A DNA stretch of 64,000 bases from positions 14,012,001 through 14,076,000 of the forward strand of contig CP075494.1 of NCBI GenBank assembly GCA_021613535.1, in the 5' to 3' direction. This DNA is from Adineta vaga. Lineage: Eukaryota; Rotifera. Positions 20,351-30,164 of the stretch are shown here, piece by piece (position 1 is the stretch's first letter; each line of letters opens with the position of its first letter). The notes below the pieces were generated by a model. It made no database searches. It saw only the letters and a list, made by a program, of their open reading frames with translations, and was not told the DNA's origin. A program made the translations under genes and the position numbers.

Positions 20351-23203
20351 ATGAAACTACAAAAACAAAATCAAATGGTCGTTAAAAATGAACAAGAGAA
20401 TGGTAATGATGAGGTGCAAACCAATGAAGAAATTAAGTCAACAACAAATTTGCATTTATCAGATGAAGCTAAAGAAAAAGGAAATTTTAAACATTTCAAT
20501 ATTTCAAAAAAGACAATCAAAAAATTGAAAGGTAAATTTAATCAAAATTTCTTAAGAACAAAGAAAATCTTATAACTTTCATTTAGATCGAAATGTTAAT
20601 CTTCTATTTCCTGTTCAATCAGAAAGTTACAAACATATCTATGAACAAAAAGATTCTTTAGTTCAAGCATATACAGGTACTGGTAAAACATTAGCTTTTG
20701 CCATTCCAATTGTTGAAATTCTTCAAAATGATACATCCGTAAAATTAATACGTGGACGAGCACCACGTGTTTTAGCTTTAGCACCAACACGAGAATTAAG
20801 TAAGCATTGAAGAATCAATGAATAATTAAGATAAATAATCTTCATTTTTCAGCTAAACAAATCTCGGATGATTTTCAATCAATTGTTAGTGATCTATCAG
20901 TTGTAACGATTTATGGTGGAAAGAAATATGAAGATCAAGAAAATAGTATTCGAAATGGATGTGATATTCTCGTTGCAACACCAGGTCGATTAAAAGATAT
21001 TGTTGATAAAGGAAAACTTGATTTAACAAAAGTTAAACATGTTATTCTTGATGAAGTCGATCGAATGCTTGATATGGGTTTTATTGATGATGTCGAAGAA
21101 ATTCTTGGACATATATTTACAACAAGTAATACATAGAAAAATCAATTTGATTTTGAATTGATTTTTATTTTATATAGAACGAGAAACAAAACCACAATTC
21201 ATTGTTTTTTCGGCTACCATGCCGGATTGGGTTCATAAAACAACGAAAAAATACATGTCAAAAGATTTTGTCACTGTTGATTTAGTTAAAGGAGCACAAA
21301 GAACATCAGCAAACGTTGAAGTAAACTAAATTTCTTCTATATTCTCTCTTTTTTGTTTTTTTGTAATTCTAAAATTCTTTATTTTGATTTAGCATTTAGC
21401 AGTATTATGCACTTTTCATGATCGAGCAGGTGTTATTAATTCTCTCGTTCAAATCTATTCAAGTAATAGTCTCGATGGACGTGCGATTGTATTTTGTGAA
21501 ACGAAAAAAGAAGCAGATGAATTGTCTGTTAGTCATGATATCAAAGCAGAAGCACATGTTCTTCATGGTGATATTCCTCAGGATAAACGAGAATTGGTTC
21601 TTAAAGTTTGTATTGTTTGATAATTTTATGCCAGAAATATATATGGAATTGTTTTTCTTTTAGAAATTTCGTGAAGGAAAATATCGTCTATTGATTACAA
21701 CTGATGTTGCTGCACGTGGTCTTGATATCCCAGAAGTTGATCTTGTCCTTGTAACAGCTCCACCAAAAGTAAGAATAAAGATTTAAGTATTGGTATTTTT
21801 GTAAATTTGAAATTTAGGATGTAGAATCATATATACATCGCTCAGGTCGAACAGGTCGAGCTGGTGCACAAGGCAAATGTATCTGTCTATATAAATCGAA
21901 TCAAATACGTGATCTAAAACGTGTAGAAATCGAAGCCGTATGAATAAGTTTATTTCGAAAACTTGTCTTAACTATTTGTTGATATATTTAGGGTATTAAA
22001 TTCACACGTATTGAACCACCAGGAAGTGAAGATTTACTTAGTGCATCATCTGCTGATGCAGCAAAGTAAACTAAATTTAGAAATCTTTAATATTTATTCT
22101 TTTCAATTTTCTAGAGCACTCGATAGTGTTACTGATGGAGCGAAGGCTCATTTTCGTGTAACAGCTGAAAAAATTCTTGCAACACGTGATGCAGTTGATG
22201 CTCTATCAGCTGCATTAGCTTGTATATCCGGTACAACTAGTATTATTCCTCGATCTCTCTTGACAAAGAAAGAAGTAAACAAAAAATTGTTCGTGTTGTT
22301 TTCAGTTTTAATATTTATTTGATTAATTAGAATCATACGACATATATTTTAACAGTGACCGATGAATTAAAAGGTCCTGGTCTTGTATTCACTATGTTAC
22401 GTAAAGTTTTTGGTGAAGATTTTGATGCAAAAGGTAAATGTTCACAAGTTGCCTTCACACCAGATTATCGAGTATGTAAACAGATGTTTTCAAGAGAAAT
22501 AATGAAACAAAAAAATGATTTTCTTTCAATTAGAGTGCAGTATTTGATATTCCAAGTGAATTAGATGAACAATTACAAAATAATTGGAATGATAGTTCAC
22601 GAATTCAAATGGGACCTATTACAGAATTACCACCACTTGATGAGGCATCAAGAAATGGTGGTAATCGAGGATTTTCACGTTATAGCAATGGACCATCGCG
22701 TGGTGGCAACTTTGGTGGTAATCGAGGTGGTGATCGATCGAGTAAGAAAATAATTGTATAATAGTTTCTTTATTTCATTGACACTTTCTTTTCTTTCTTT
22801 AGATGCTTGTTTTAAATGTAACTACCTTAATTTTTCTTACAATCTTTAGAAATATATACAAAATCATTTCATTTAGGTCATAAAGAAGGTCATAAATCAT
22901 TCGATTGTCCCGAAGGAAATAGATCGGGTGGTCGAGATCAATCGAGTAAATTATTTTATATCCTAAAGTTTTCAAAAAAAAAGAAAAGGAATTTATTTAT
23001 TTTAAGATGGTGGTTGTTTTAATTGTGGTAAAAATGGTCATAAATCTTTTGATTGTCCTGAACCGAGAAAAGGTCGACCATCATCGAACGGTAATTTCGG
23101 TGGTGGTTTTGGTGTTAAACGTAGCTTCAATGGTAACCATGAAAACGGCCATAATACAAATGAAACAAGTCGAAAGAAAATAAAATTCGATGATGATGAT
23201 TAA
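20351..23203 (+). CDS. DDX21/DDX50-type RNA helicase with C-terminal CCHC zinc knuckles
   Basis: Fourteen exons are proposed: 20351-20531, 20587-20799, 20853-21125, 21178-21320, 21393-21605, 21664-21768, 21818-21937, 21992-22065, 22115-22274, 22331-22471, 22534-22741, 22803-22817, 22877-22945 and 23007-23203, giving about 703 residues. Helicase motifs are [22 protein letters not shown] (in place of DEAD, typical of DDX21/50), SAT, ARGLDIP and [15 protein letters not shown] domain follows ([17 protein letters not shown]... through [11 protein letters not shown]), then a Gly/Arg/Asn-rich tail. The tail holds two CCHC knuckles, [14 protein letters not shown] and [14 protein letters not shown]. 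The first is split across a 15-base micro-exon, and the knuckle spacing is restored only when that exon is used. A nucleolar rRNA-processing role is expected from the family. Vertebrate DDX21 lacks the knuckles. Confidence 0.9.
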
Positions 23204-23543
23204 AACAAATTGATTTTTTTCAATTCGTTCTAATTGCATCTTTTTCTTGTTATTGTTTTCTGTTTTCGACAATGATCATATTTTTGTTATGATCTTTGTA
23301 ATATTACTGTTTCATTTCAATAACATTAAACGAACACAATGAATTTATCATCTTTTCTTCTAGAGAAATTTTACTACATGATTTCATTTCATATCGTTTC
23401 GATGATTAATTACTATTTATGTTTTTTCCTTATTATATAAGCACATGTTTGCTTATATATATTCAAAGATCATAGAAGATCAAAAGAGAGATGGAGAAGA
23501 GAGACATCAGAAGCGAACGTTCTCGTAGTGACAATACGGTAGA
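23204..23543. other. Intergenic, left flank of the Mutator-like element
   Basis: This is the 3' flank of the helicase gene. No gene is seen. It ends at the left copy of the 9-base target duplication (GAATGAAAT, 23544-23552). Confidence 0.45.
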
Positions 23544-23552
23544 GAATGAAAT

Positions 23553-23685
23553 GGCTGCGTCCTAATTGCGAGCAAAAATTAAGCCAATCAACACTTCAGT
23601 GATCGCAATTTGGAATACAGAAATGCGCGTATATATGATTGACAATGTGTTTCCGAAATACAATCACTTTGATTAATTAGTTAAT
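23553..23685 (+). repeat. Left terminal inverted repeat of the Mutator-like element
   Basis: This pairs with the reverse complement of 25035-25165. The inner match runs out in TTAATTAGTTA. Confidence 0.85.
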
Positions 23686-23746
23686 AAACAACTAAGTTTT
23701 TATTAAAAAAAATCTAATCAACAAAACAAGATAGATGAGAAAAATA

Positions 23747-24247
23747 CTATTCTTCATCACTATTATCTTTGGTATTTTTCAGAATATCTATATAACGATG
23801 AGAAACACTTCGTAAAAATTTTTGATAAAAAACAAAATCACTATCTTGAATATATTTTTTCTTGCCCATCATAAGTTTATTATCATCTTGTATATATTTT
23901 CCTTTTCTTGGTCTTGTTGTTCGTTTTTGCGCTTGTTCTTGTTCGTATCGACACATAATAGATTCTTCCAATGATTTAGCTTCATTAATCCAAGTCCATA
24001 GATCAGGATTTGTTCGTACTCTGGCATCTAATTGTCTATGATAACCTTCAAGATGGTCATGATTTCCACGATTTGATTTTATAATTGCATCATTTTTTAA
24101 AGTAATAGTGCAGGCACAGCTTTTGAACGTACAAACATAAGTTATTGTTCCATTTTGATTTTCACGTCTCAGTCAATATAAGTAATTGTTGTACAAAATA
24201 GCTTTTTCACCTTTTTGAGTAGACGTACACGTATATTTCGTATCCAT
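23747..24247 (-). pseudogene. FLYWCH zinc-finger gene broken by an in-frame stop
   Basis: Read on the minus strand from an ATG at 24245-24247, the frame gives a FLYWCH-type finger: a start like KGEKAILYNNYLY, then a TGA stop, then RRENQNGTITYVCTFKSCAC with a following GNHDHLEG. The two Cys and two His of the finger are present (C...C...H-x-H). After the stop the same frame stays open for about 140 residues, through WTWINEAKSLEESIMCRYE and an RSVSHRYIDILKN tail, to a stop at 23747. One nonsense codon therefore breaks an otherwise intact frame. An ATG at 23969-23971 could give only the C-terminal 74 residues. The gene lies inside the Mutator-like element, 60 bases from its left inverted repeat. 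It is either a transposon relic or a recently disabled FLYWCH gene. Confidence 0.7.
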
Positions 24248-24279
24248 AGTTTGATATAAACTATGATTTTTTTACTCTC

Positions 24280-25005
24280 GCGATTATATACAACTACTAG
24301 CGGAGATATCCGTTGCAAAGAGGACACAATTTACGTTTTCCGTCTACAACAGTGCTCTTCTCATTACCCACCAGGCCTCTACGTTGGTATTTACCCGTCG
24401 TGTATAAAAAAATCCTCACACCTGCTTTCTCGCCTTGTCTCAGCTAGTGTAATCTTTCAGGTCGTTACTCAGCGCGCGTTACCTGTCTTCTACACGTCTT
24501 TCTCTTCCGTACTGAGGCCCCTCCAATATCCCTTTTCGCGTCATGCACCAGGTCTTTTTTTCGGAACTTTTCGCATCTCTTCATTAGTTCTTTCCTACTG
24601 GTCTTGTCTCTCTATGCATACGACATACAGCTCTGTTCCTTTCAAAATTCACTCCTACCGTCCCGCTGCAACTCCAGTCCCTCGGTAGATCTGCCTATTC
24701 TAAGACGCTCGCTGCACGTCTTGCTCTAATTTACAAACTTCACTTCGACGCCATACAGGTAGAGTAGTCATTTCACTCCAGATTCAGTTTTTTTAAGAAT
24801 CCAACCCAGGCATTGCAATTTTGCATCATGGATGCAGACAACCATTCTAATCCCATGTCAACCTTCTTCTAGACCTAGAGAAGTATTGTGGAAGCTTTGG
24901 TGAAATTAGCTATCACAGGGATTGAATGCATAGCGAACAGACAGACAGACAAACAAACAAACAAAGAAACAAACTTCCTTTTTTATATAGATAGATTATT
25001 AACAG
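24280..25005 (+). mobile_element. GC-richer insert inside the MULE, probable retroelement tail
   Basis: Composition changes abruptly at about 24280 (CGCGATTATATACAACTACTAG) to a GC-richer, pyrimidine-biased stretch. It ends near 25005 in a GACA/AAAC-rich run (24941-24970) followed by TTTTTTATATAGATAGATT. This order, with a GACAGACAGACAAAC run and then a TATATAGATAGA end, resembles 3' tails of non-LTR or Penelope-like retroelements. The 141-residue open frame at 24263-24688 is not recognisable as a reverse transcriptase or any other domain. No target duplication was identified. The call rests on composition and tail shape only. Confidence 0.35.
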
Positions 25006-25034
25006 AACAGAACTCATAATCCCATATTGATTGA

Positions 25035-25165
25035 TAACTAATTAATTAAAGTGATCGCATTTCGGAAACACATTGTTAATCATATATACGCGCATTTTTG
25101 TGTTCCAAATTGCGATCACTGAAGTGTTAATTGGCTTAATTTTTGCTCGCAATTAGGAAGCTACG
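25035..25165 (-). repeat. Right terminal inverted repeat of the Mutator-like element
   Basis: This is the reverse complement partner of 23553-23685. It is followed at once by the second target-duplication copy, GAATGAAAT (25166-25174). Confidence 0.85.
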
Positions 25166-25174
25166 GAATGAAAT

Positions 25175-25742
25175 AGGTAGATAGATCAGAGAAATAGAAT
25201 CGACCCTAACAACAAGTGAAACGATACATGGCCCCTTTTGCTAGATGTTCGTGGCCACAAGCGAAACGGGAATAAGGCTCATTAGAGATTCTGATAAAAG
25301 AAAATATACCTTATTGTATAACTGAAAATAATATATCGATTTTGTGAATACTATTATCTCCAGTGTGAAATAAAAAGTGTGCTCTTTAATCGGATGGATT
25401 TCAGTTTTCATCATTTATATTGTCCGCTTCGTTTTTTCATAGATGAATAATTCTTTTGCCAAAACGCAAAAAAATTATTCATTATATATATGCAGTTTAC
25501 CGTTAGACAGACTGCTGAAGGACTATTTTTTCTTGCTAAACATACAGAAGTTCTTGTTGTTTTGACACGCCTCGAAAGAGTCGGGTAAGTCTCTTGTAGT
25601 TATACATGTCTACCCAGACATGTGTTATTCACATCATTGTAGTTGTGTTGATTAATATCAAGTAAAACTTGTTGGGACACGCGCAAACAAATTTTTTTAA
25701 TTAAATTCTTTATTCTATGTCACAACAATAAGCACATACTTC
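25175..25742. other. Intergenic between MULE and ART-TPR gene
   Basis: No gene is seen. A short inverted repeat, ACATGTCTACCCAGACATGT, lies at about 25604-25623 and could form a small hairpin. Its role is unknown. Confidence 0.4.
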
Positions 25743-28700
25743 TTAAAATTTCTGTTTTAAACGTTCGAGATTCTCTTTACATTTTTGAAGATGTGGATGA
25801 TTTTCTGGTAATGATTGTTGTCCGATGTGTACAGCTCGCTCATAAAATGAAATTGCTTTCAAGCTGTCTCCCATACTACAATATACGTCACCCATATTGC
25901 TATACGGATGAGTAAAATCAGGATGATTTGGAGGAAGAGATATCTGTAATATATGAACTGCAGTTTCAAATAGAGCTAGTGCCTTGGAATAGTCGTGAGT
26001 TTTGGATAGAACTTCACCAATATTGTTGTAAGATGCAGCCAAATGAGGATGATTCGGAGGAAGTGATTGTTGACTAATTTCGATGGCTTTTTCATGAGAT
26101 GACAGTGCTTTTGGAAAATCACCTATTTTGAAATATACGACGCCAATACTATTGTAAGACAAAGCCAAATCAGGATGAGTTGGAGGAAGTGATTGTTGTC
26201 GAATTGCAAGAGCTTTTTCAAGAAATAAAAGTGCTTGTTGTCGAATTGCAAGAGCTTTTTCAAGAAATAAAAGTGCTTGTGGATACTCACTCATGTTGGA
26301 ATGCACATTACCAAGAGCCATGTAAGATGTAGCCAAATGAGGATGATTTGAAGGAAGTGACTGTGTTTGAATTGTAAGAGCTTTTTGATAATATGAAAGA
26401 GCTTTTGGATGGTCGCCCATGTTGTTGTGCACATTGCCAAGAGCCATGTAAGATGTAGTCAAATGAGGATGATTTGAAGGAAGTGATTGTTGTTCAATTG
26501 CAAGAGCATTTTCATGAGATGAAAGTGCTTTCAGATAGTCACCCACGTTGTAATACAATCCACCAATGTTGTTGTGCGACATAGCTAAATGAGGATGATT
26601 TGGAGGAAGTGATTGTTGTTGAATTGTAAGAGCATTTTCATAATATGAAAGTGCTTTTGGATAGTCACCCATGTCGTCATAAACTCCACCAATGTTACTG
26701 TAAGACATAGCCAAATGAGGATGATTTGAAGGAAGTGATTGCTGTTGAATTACAACAGCTTTCTCATGGGATAAAAGTGCTTTTGGATAATCACCCATTT
26801 TGTAATACACGCCACCAATGTTGTTGTAAGACATAGCTAAATGAGGATGATTTTGAGTAAGTGATTGTTGTTGAATTGTAAGAGCTTTTCCATAATATGA
26901 GAGTGCTTGTGGATAGTCACCCATGTTGGAATACCCATTACCAAGAGCCATGTAAGATGTAGCCAAATGAGGATGATTTAAAGGAAGTGACTGTGTCTGA
27001 ATTGTAAGAGCTTTTTGATAATATGAAATAGATTTCGGATAGTCACCCATGTTGTCATACACTCCACCAATGTTGTTGTACGACATAGCCACATGAGGAT
27101 AATTTGGAGGAAGTAATTGTTGTTGAATTGTAAGAGCATTTTCATGAGATGAAAGTGCTTTTGGATAGTCGCCCATGTTGTTATACACATTACCAAGAGC
27201 CGTGTAAGATGTAGTGAAATGAGGATGATTTGGAGGAAGTGATTGCTGTTGAATTTTATGAGCTTTTTCATAATATGAAAGTGCTTTCGGATAGTCACCC
27301 ATGTTGTAATACGTTCCACCAATGTTGCTGGCAGAAATAGCCAAATGAGGATGATTTGGAGGAAGTGATTGCTGTTGAATTGCAAGAGAATTTTCATAAT
27401 ATGAAAGTGCTTTTGGATAGTCACCCATGTTGGAATGCACATTACCGAGAGCCATGTAAGATGCATCCAAATGAGGATGATGTGGAGGGAGTGATTGTTG
27501 TCGAATTGCGAGAGCTTTTTCATGGGATAAAAGTGCTTTTGGATAGTCACCCATGTTATTATACACATTACCGATGTTGTTGTAACATATAGCCAACTCA
27601 GGATCTTGAGGAGAAAGAGTTTTCTCATAGATCGCAAGTGACTTTTCATACAATCTGATTGCCTCTTCATATTTTCCTTGGTCATCTTTGATCCAACCAA
27701 GTTGATTATAAATTGATGCCTTGGTATTCTCTTCGGCTGTTGGATTAAGTAGCATTTCGTAAATTTCTTCAGCCTTCTCATTTTGACCCAACTTAGTTAA
27801 TACTAAACCCAATCTGTACCATCCCTCTGCGTGTGGGAAACTCTCCTCTCGTATGTGCTGAGATAGTGCATTTAATTCTTTGTCATTATCACTGGTCAGT
27901 GTCAGGCTCACTTCGAACAGTTTGTTATTTTCACCCATTTGTTTGATATCTTGAATACGGAACACGCTGTGCATTGAAAATAGCACTTCATCTTCATCTG
28001 GAATGGCACTAAGTTCACGAATGGATGCAAATGCGGCGGTTGATTGTTTTGGATCTATTTCCATTTTGAAAAGAATCCCCACAAGATCTGGATTGGTTGC
28101 TGCGCTTTGTGCAAAACAAAGAGGAAGATCTTTATCATTGCTAGTAGATAAGAAGCTGTTAAACGACATTAGTCCATCTCTCGTGTGCGTCAGTTTGTTG
28201 AAATCTTTTTTTGATAATCCCTGTCCACGGTACACTGTGAAGATTTCATCAATGTGTTGTTTTTTGTGTACTTGTTCGATATGTCTATGCAGATCGGTGA
28301 TAAAGAATCCCATTCGTGTCATAATATCACCATCCAACATTCGGATTGCACGATTAAGCATGCGGTAGAAGAAACACTCATAAGTGTACCACCAGATGGG
28401 TGTTTTCTGATAATAGTTGTGCTTCAATAGTTTTACGTTCTTCAATTCTGGGCCATTCTGAGAAAAAACTTCACTACAATAAGTCATATAATCCTGAATA
28501 TGTGTATCATCGAAGTTAATGGTCAACAAAATCTCTCTTAGGATCTGGGTGTACATGAAAGTTGGATCCAATTGATTTAAATTTTTGCTGGATGGTACAA
28601 AACTTATGGAGACAGCATTTTGTTCACATTGTTGTGCTGCTTGTTTAAGTGCTTCACAGATGTGTTTGATTTCTGTGAAAACACCCTTGATTTTCGGCCA

Positions 28701-29084
28701 TTCTTTTGTCCATTCTTCGTGTTGTTTTTTGTTCCCACAAAAGATAAAAATGGAGTCTATTGGAGACAAATTATGTACTTGAGGTACAATATGCTGTCCA
28801 AGTGAACCTGAAATAATCATACAAACTTTACAGGTTTCGATCGTTTCAATAAATTGGATGCATTGATCGCCATTGGTGTAAATGTTTAAATCATTGACAA
28901 TACGTCGAAGATGTTTCATTGTATTTTGACAATCTTCATTGTTGTTATCGATATTGCTATCTAACCATACGAGAAGAACATTTTCGATCTTTTGGTTTTT
29001 AGGATGACAACGTATACGTGTTTCTTTTGAAACTGCGCCCATTTGTTGAGCCGTTTTAGTGCTGCTTGATTTGCTATTTTCCAT
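25743..29084 (-). CDS. Arginine ADP-ribosyltransferase fused to kinesin-light-chain-like TPR array
   Basis: This intronless gene encodes 1,113 residues, in sharp contrast with its intron-rich neighbours. Residues about 30-190 form an alpha/beta domain of unknown role (starting NVLLVWLDSNID). Residues about 225-395 are a mono-ADP-ribosyltransferase fold with the R-S-E signature: Arg286 in VYRGQG, SFNSFLSTS (about 307-315), and Glu364-x-Glu366 in IPDEDEVLF. The Glu-x-Glu predicts arginine as acceptor. From about 419 to the end run two degenerate TPRs and fourteen 42-residue TPRs of kinesin-light-chain type (consensus GDYPKALSYYEKAL then QQSLPPNHPHLA). One unit has a 14-residue tandem duplication (42 bases, about 26212-26295). 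There is no signal peptide, so it is probably cytosolic. Such fusions are very numerous in bdelloids. Substrates are unknown. Confidence 0.93.
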   Translation of the reverse strand: MENSKSSSTKTAQQMGAVSKETRIRCHPKNQKIENVLLVWLDSNIDNNNEDCQNTMKHLRRIVNDLNIYTNGDQCIQFIETIETCKVCMIISGSLGQHIVPQVHNLSPIDSIFIFCGNKKQHEEWTKEWPKIKGVFTEIKHICEALKQAAQQCEQNAVSISFVPSSKNLNQLDPTFMYTQILREILLTINFDDTHIQDYMTYCSEVFSQNGPELKNVKLLKHNYYQKTPIWWYTYECFFYRMLNRAIRMLDGDIMTRMGFFITDLHRHIEQVHKKQHIDEIFTVYRGQGLSKKDFNKLTHTRDGLMSFNSFLSTSNDKDLPLCFAQSAATNPDLVGILFKMEIDPKQSTAAFASIRELSAIPDEDEVLFSMHSVFRIQDIKQMGENNKLFEVSLTLTSDNDKELNALSQHIREESFPHAEGWYRLGLVLTKLGQNEKAEEIYEMLLNPTAEENTKASIYNQLGWIKDDQGKYEEAIRLYEKSLAIYEKTLSPQDPELAICYNNIGNVYNNMGDYPKALLSHEKALAIRQQSLPPHHPHLDASYMALGNVHSNMGDYPKALSYYENSLAIQQQSLPPNHPHLAISASNIGGTYYNMGDYPKALSYYEKAHKIQQQSLPPNHPHFTTSYTALGNVYNNMGDYPKALSSHENALTIQQQLLPPNYPHVAMSYNNIGGVYDNMGDYPKSISYYQKALTIQTQSLPLNHPHLATSYMALGNGYSNMGDYPQALSYYGKALTIQQQSLTQNHPHLAMSYNNIGGVYYKMGDYPKALLSHEKAVVIQQQSLPSNHPHLAMSYSNIGGVYDDMGDYPKALSYYENALTIQQQSLPPNHPHLAMSHNNIGGLYYNVGDYLKALSSHENALAIEQQSLPSNHPHLTTSYMALGNVHNNMGDHPKALSYYQKALTIQTQSLPSNHPHLATSYMALGNVHSNMSEYPQALLFLEKALAIRQQALLFLEKALAIRQQSLPPTHPDLALSYNSIGVVYFKIGDFPKALSSHEKAIEISQQSLPPNHPHLAASYNNIGEVLSKTHDYSKALALFETAVHILQISLPPNHPDFTHPYSNMGDVYCSMGDSLKAISFYERAVHIGQQSLPENHPHLQKCKENLERLKQKF

Positions 29085-30164
29085 TGCTTTTTGTGTTTTA
29101 TGTTACGAATATTAAGAAATTTAGTTGATTACTTGAATAGTTACTAACTATTAAGCGACGAAATTTTGCTCATTATGCAGATGTTCACTTCGTTTTCGAA
29201 TAATTTTTCTCTTTTCTTTTTGTTATTTATTTTTGTATTTCTTCTGAAATCGAAAATAACATAAATAAAAATGCGTGAACAATAGACAAAGAAAAAAAAC
29301 TAATTCAGTGAGGTAATTTTAAAATTAGTATATTCATCGAAATATGGTCGGCGAAAGCACATGTTTTTATTTTGTTTGTTTGTTTGACTGAAGAAAAATA
29401 TTCTACCTTCAGTTATACTCTTATTAAAGAATCGAAAGTCAGAAAAAAGAAATGTCGTAATTTAAATTTGTAAATAATATTTAGGATAAGTATGAGATTA
29501 GATCTCTCTTCTGTTCACATTCTCTCCTTTGAACAAATTACATATTTCATTGTAATTTGTTTGTGTTTTCTACAAGACCAGTTCATCGTGATAGAGATAA
29601 AAGATAAACTAACAGTCAAAACTATATTCTACAAAATTTGAGTGTACTTACAAGGAATAATTATATCACATCTTAGTTTATATTCAAAAAGTTTGTATAT
29701 ATAAAATATTCTCAGTGATGATACGATCAAAACAGTTTGTAAGAAATCAAGCAAGTACAAAAAAACTTTTCTCTTTCTCGTAGAGAAGAATCTTGGAACA
29801 ATAAAGTGTTGCTTTGCTGGTATATTCACACTTCTGGGATTAATTACTAGAGACTGATCGGGAGATAATCAATGTCGATGTACACGAATATCACGTTAGA
29901 TTTTTTTGAACTATATAAACGAATAGCTTGATGGTAGTTTCGAAAAACATGATTTCTATGAGAAAGAGGAGAGCGAGTCTTCAGTCAAGCGTTTCTTTTC
30001 ATCTCACTATCATACATAAAGTTTGGACAGATACGAGAGAAAAAGAAAAACTGAGTATGTAATTTTATTTTATTCTTATTATTTCTTCTCTTGAAAACAT
30101 CAGAATAAAATATAATACAATGTCCAATGAATATATTTTGGTAAAACGATCTAAGGTAACGACA
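29085..30164. other. Intergenic upstream of ART-TPR gene
   Basis: About 1.1 kb of AT-rich sequence holds the promoter of the ART-TPR gene. No gene, array or recognised motif is visible. Confidence 0.4.

Larger units (their letters stand above)
23553..25165. mobile_element. Mutator-like DNA transposon (non-autonomous, about 1.6 kb)
   Basis: Two inverted ends of about 131-133 bases (23553-23685 and 25035-25165) match with scattered substitutions; for example CCTAATTGCGAGCAAAAATT occurs at the left end and its reverse complement at the right. The element is flanked by a perfect 9-base direct repeat, GAATGAAAT, at 23544-23552 and 25166-25174. Long inverted ends with a 9-base target duplication are the signature of Mutator-like elements. 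The interior carries a FLYWCH zinc finger, the DNA-binding module found in MULE transposases and their host derivatives. No transposase catalytic domain is present, so the copy cannot move by itself. The two ends differ at several positions, so the insertion is not brand new. The outer ten bases match less well. Confidence 0.8.

Noticed and set aside
24263-24688. 141-residue open frame in the GC-richer block
   Set aside because: No reverse-transcriptase, endonuclease or other motif is visible. Composition alone explains an open frame of this size.
25604-25623. Short palindrome ACATGTCTACCCAGACATGT as a regulatory hairpin
   Set aside because: The stem is short and isolated. Nothing nearby supports a function, so it is mentioned only in the intergenic entry.
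26978-27781. Long open frame of 267 residues on the minus strand inside the ART-TPR gene
   Set aside because: It is the alternate-frame shadow of the 126-base TPR repeats. The TPR frame is open for 1,113 codons and carries the conserved domains.
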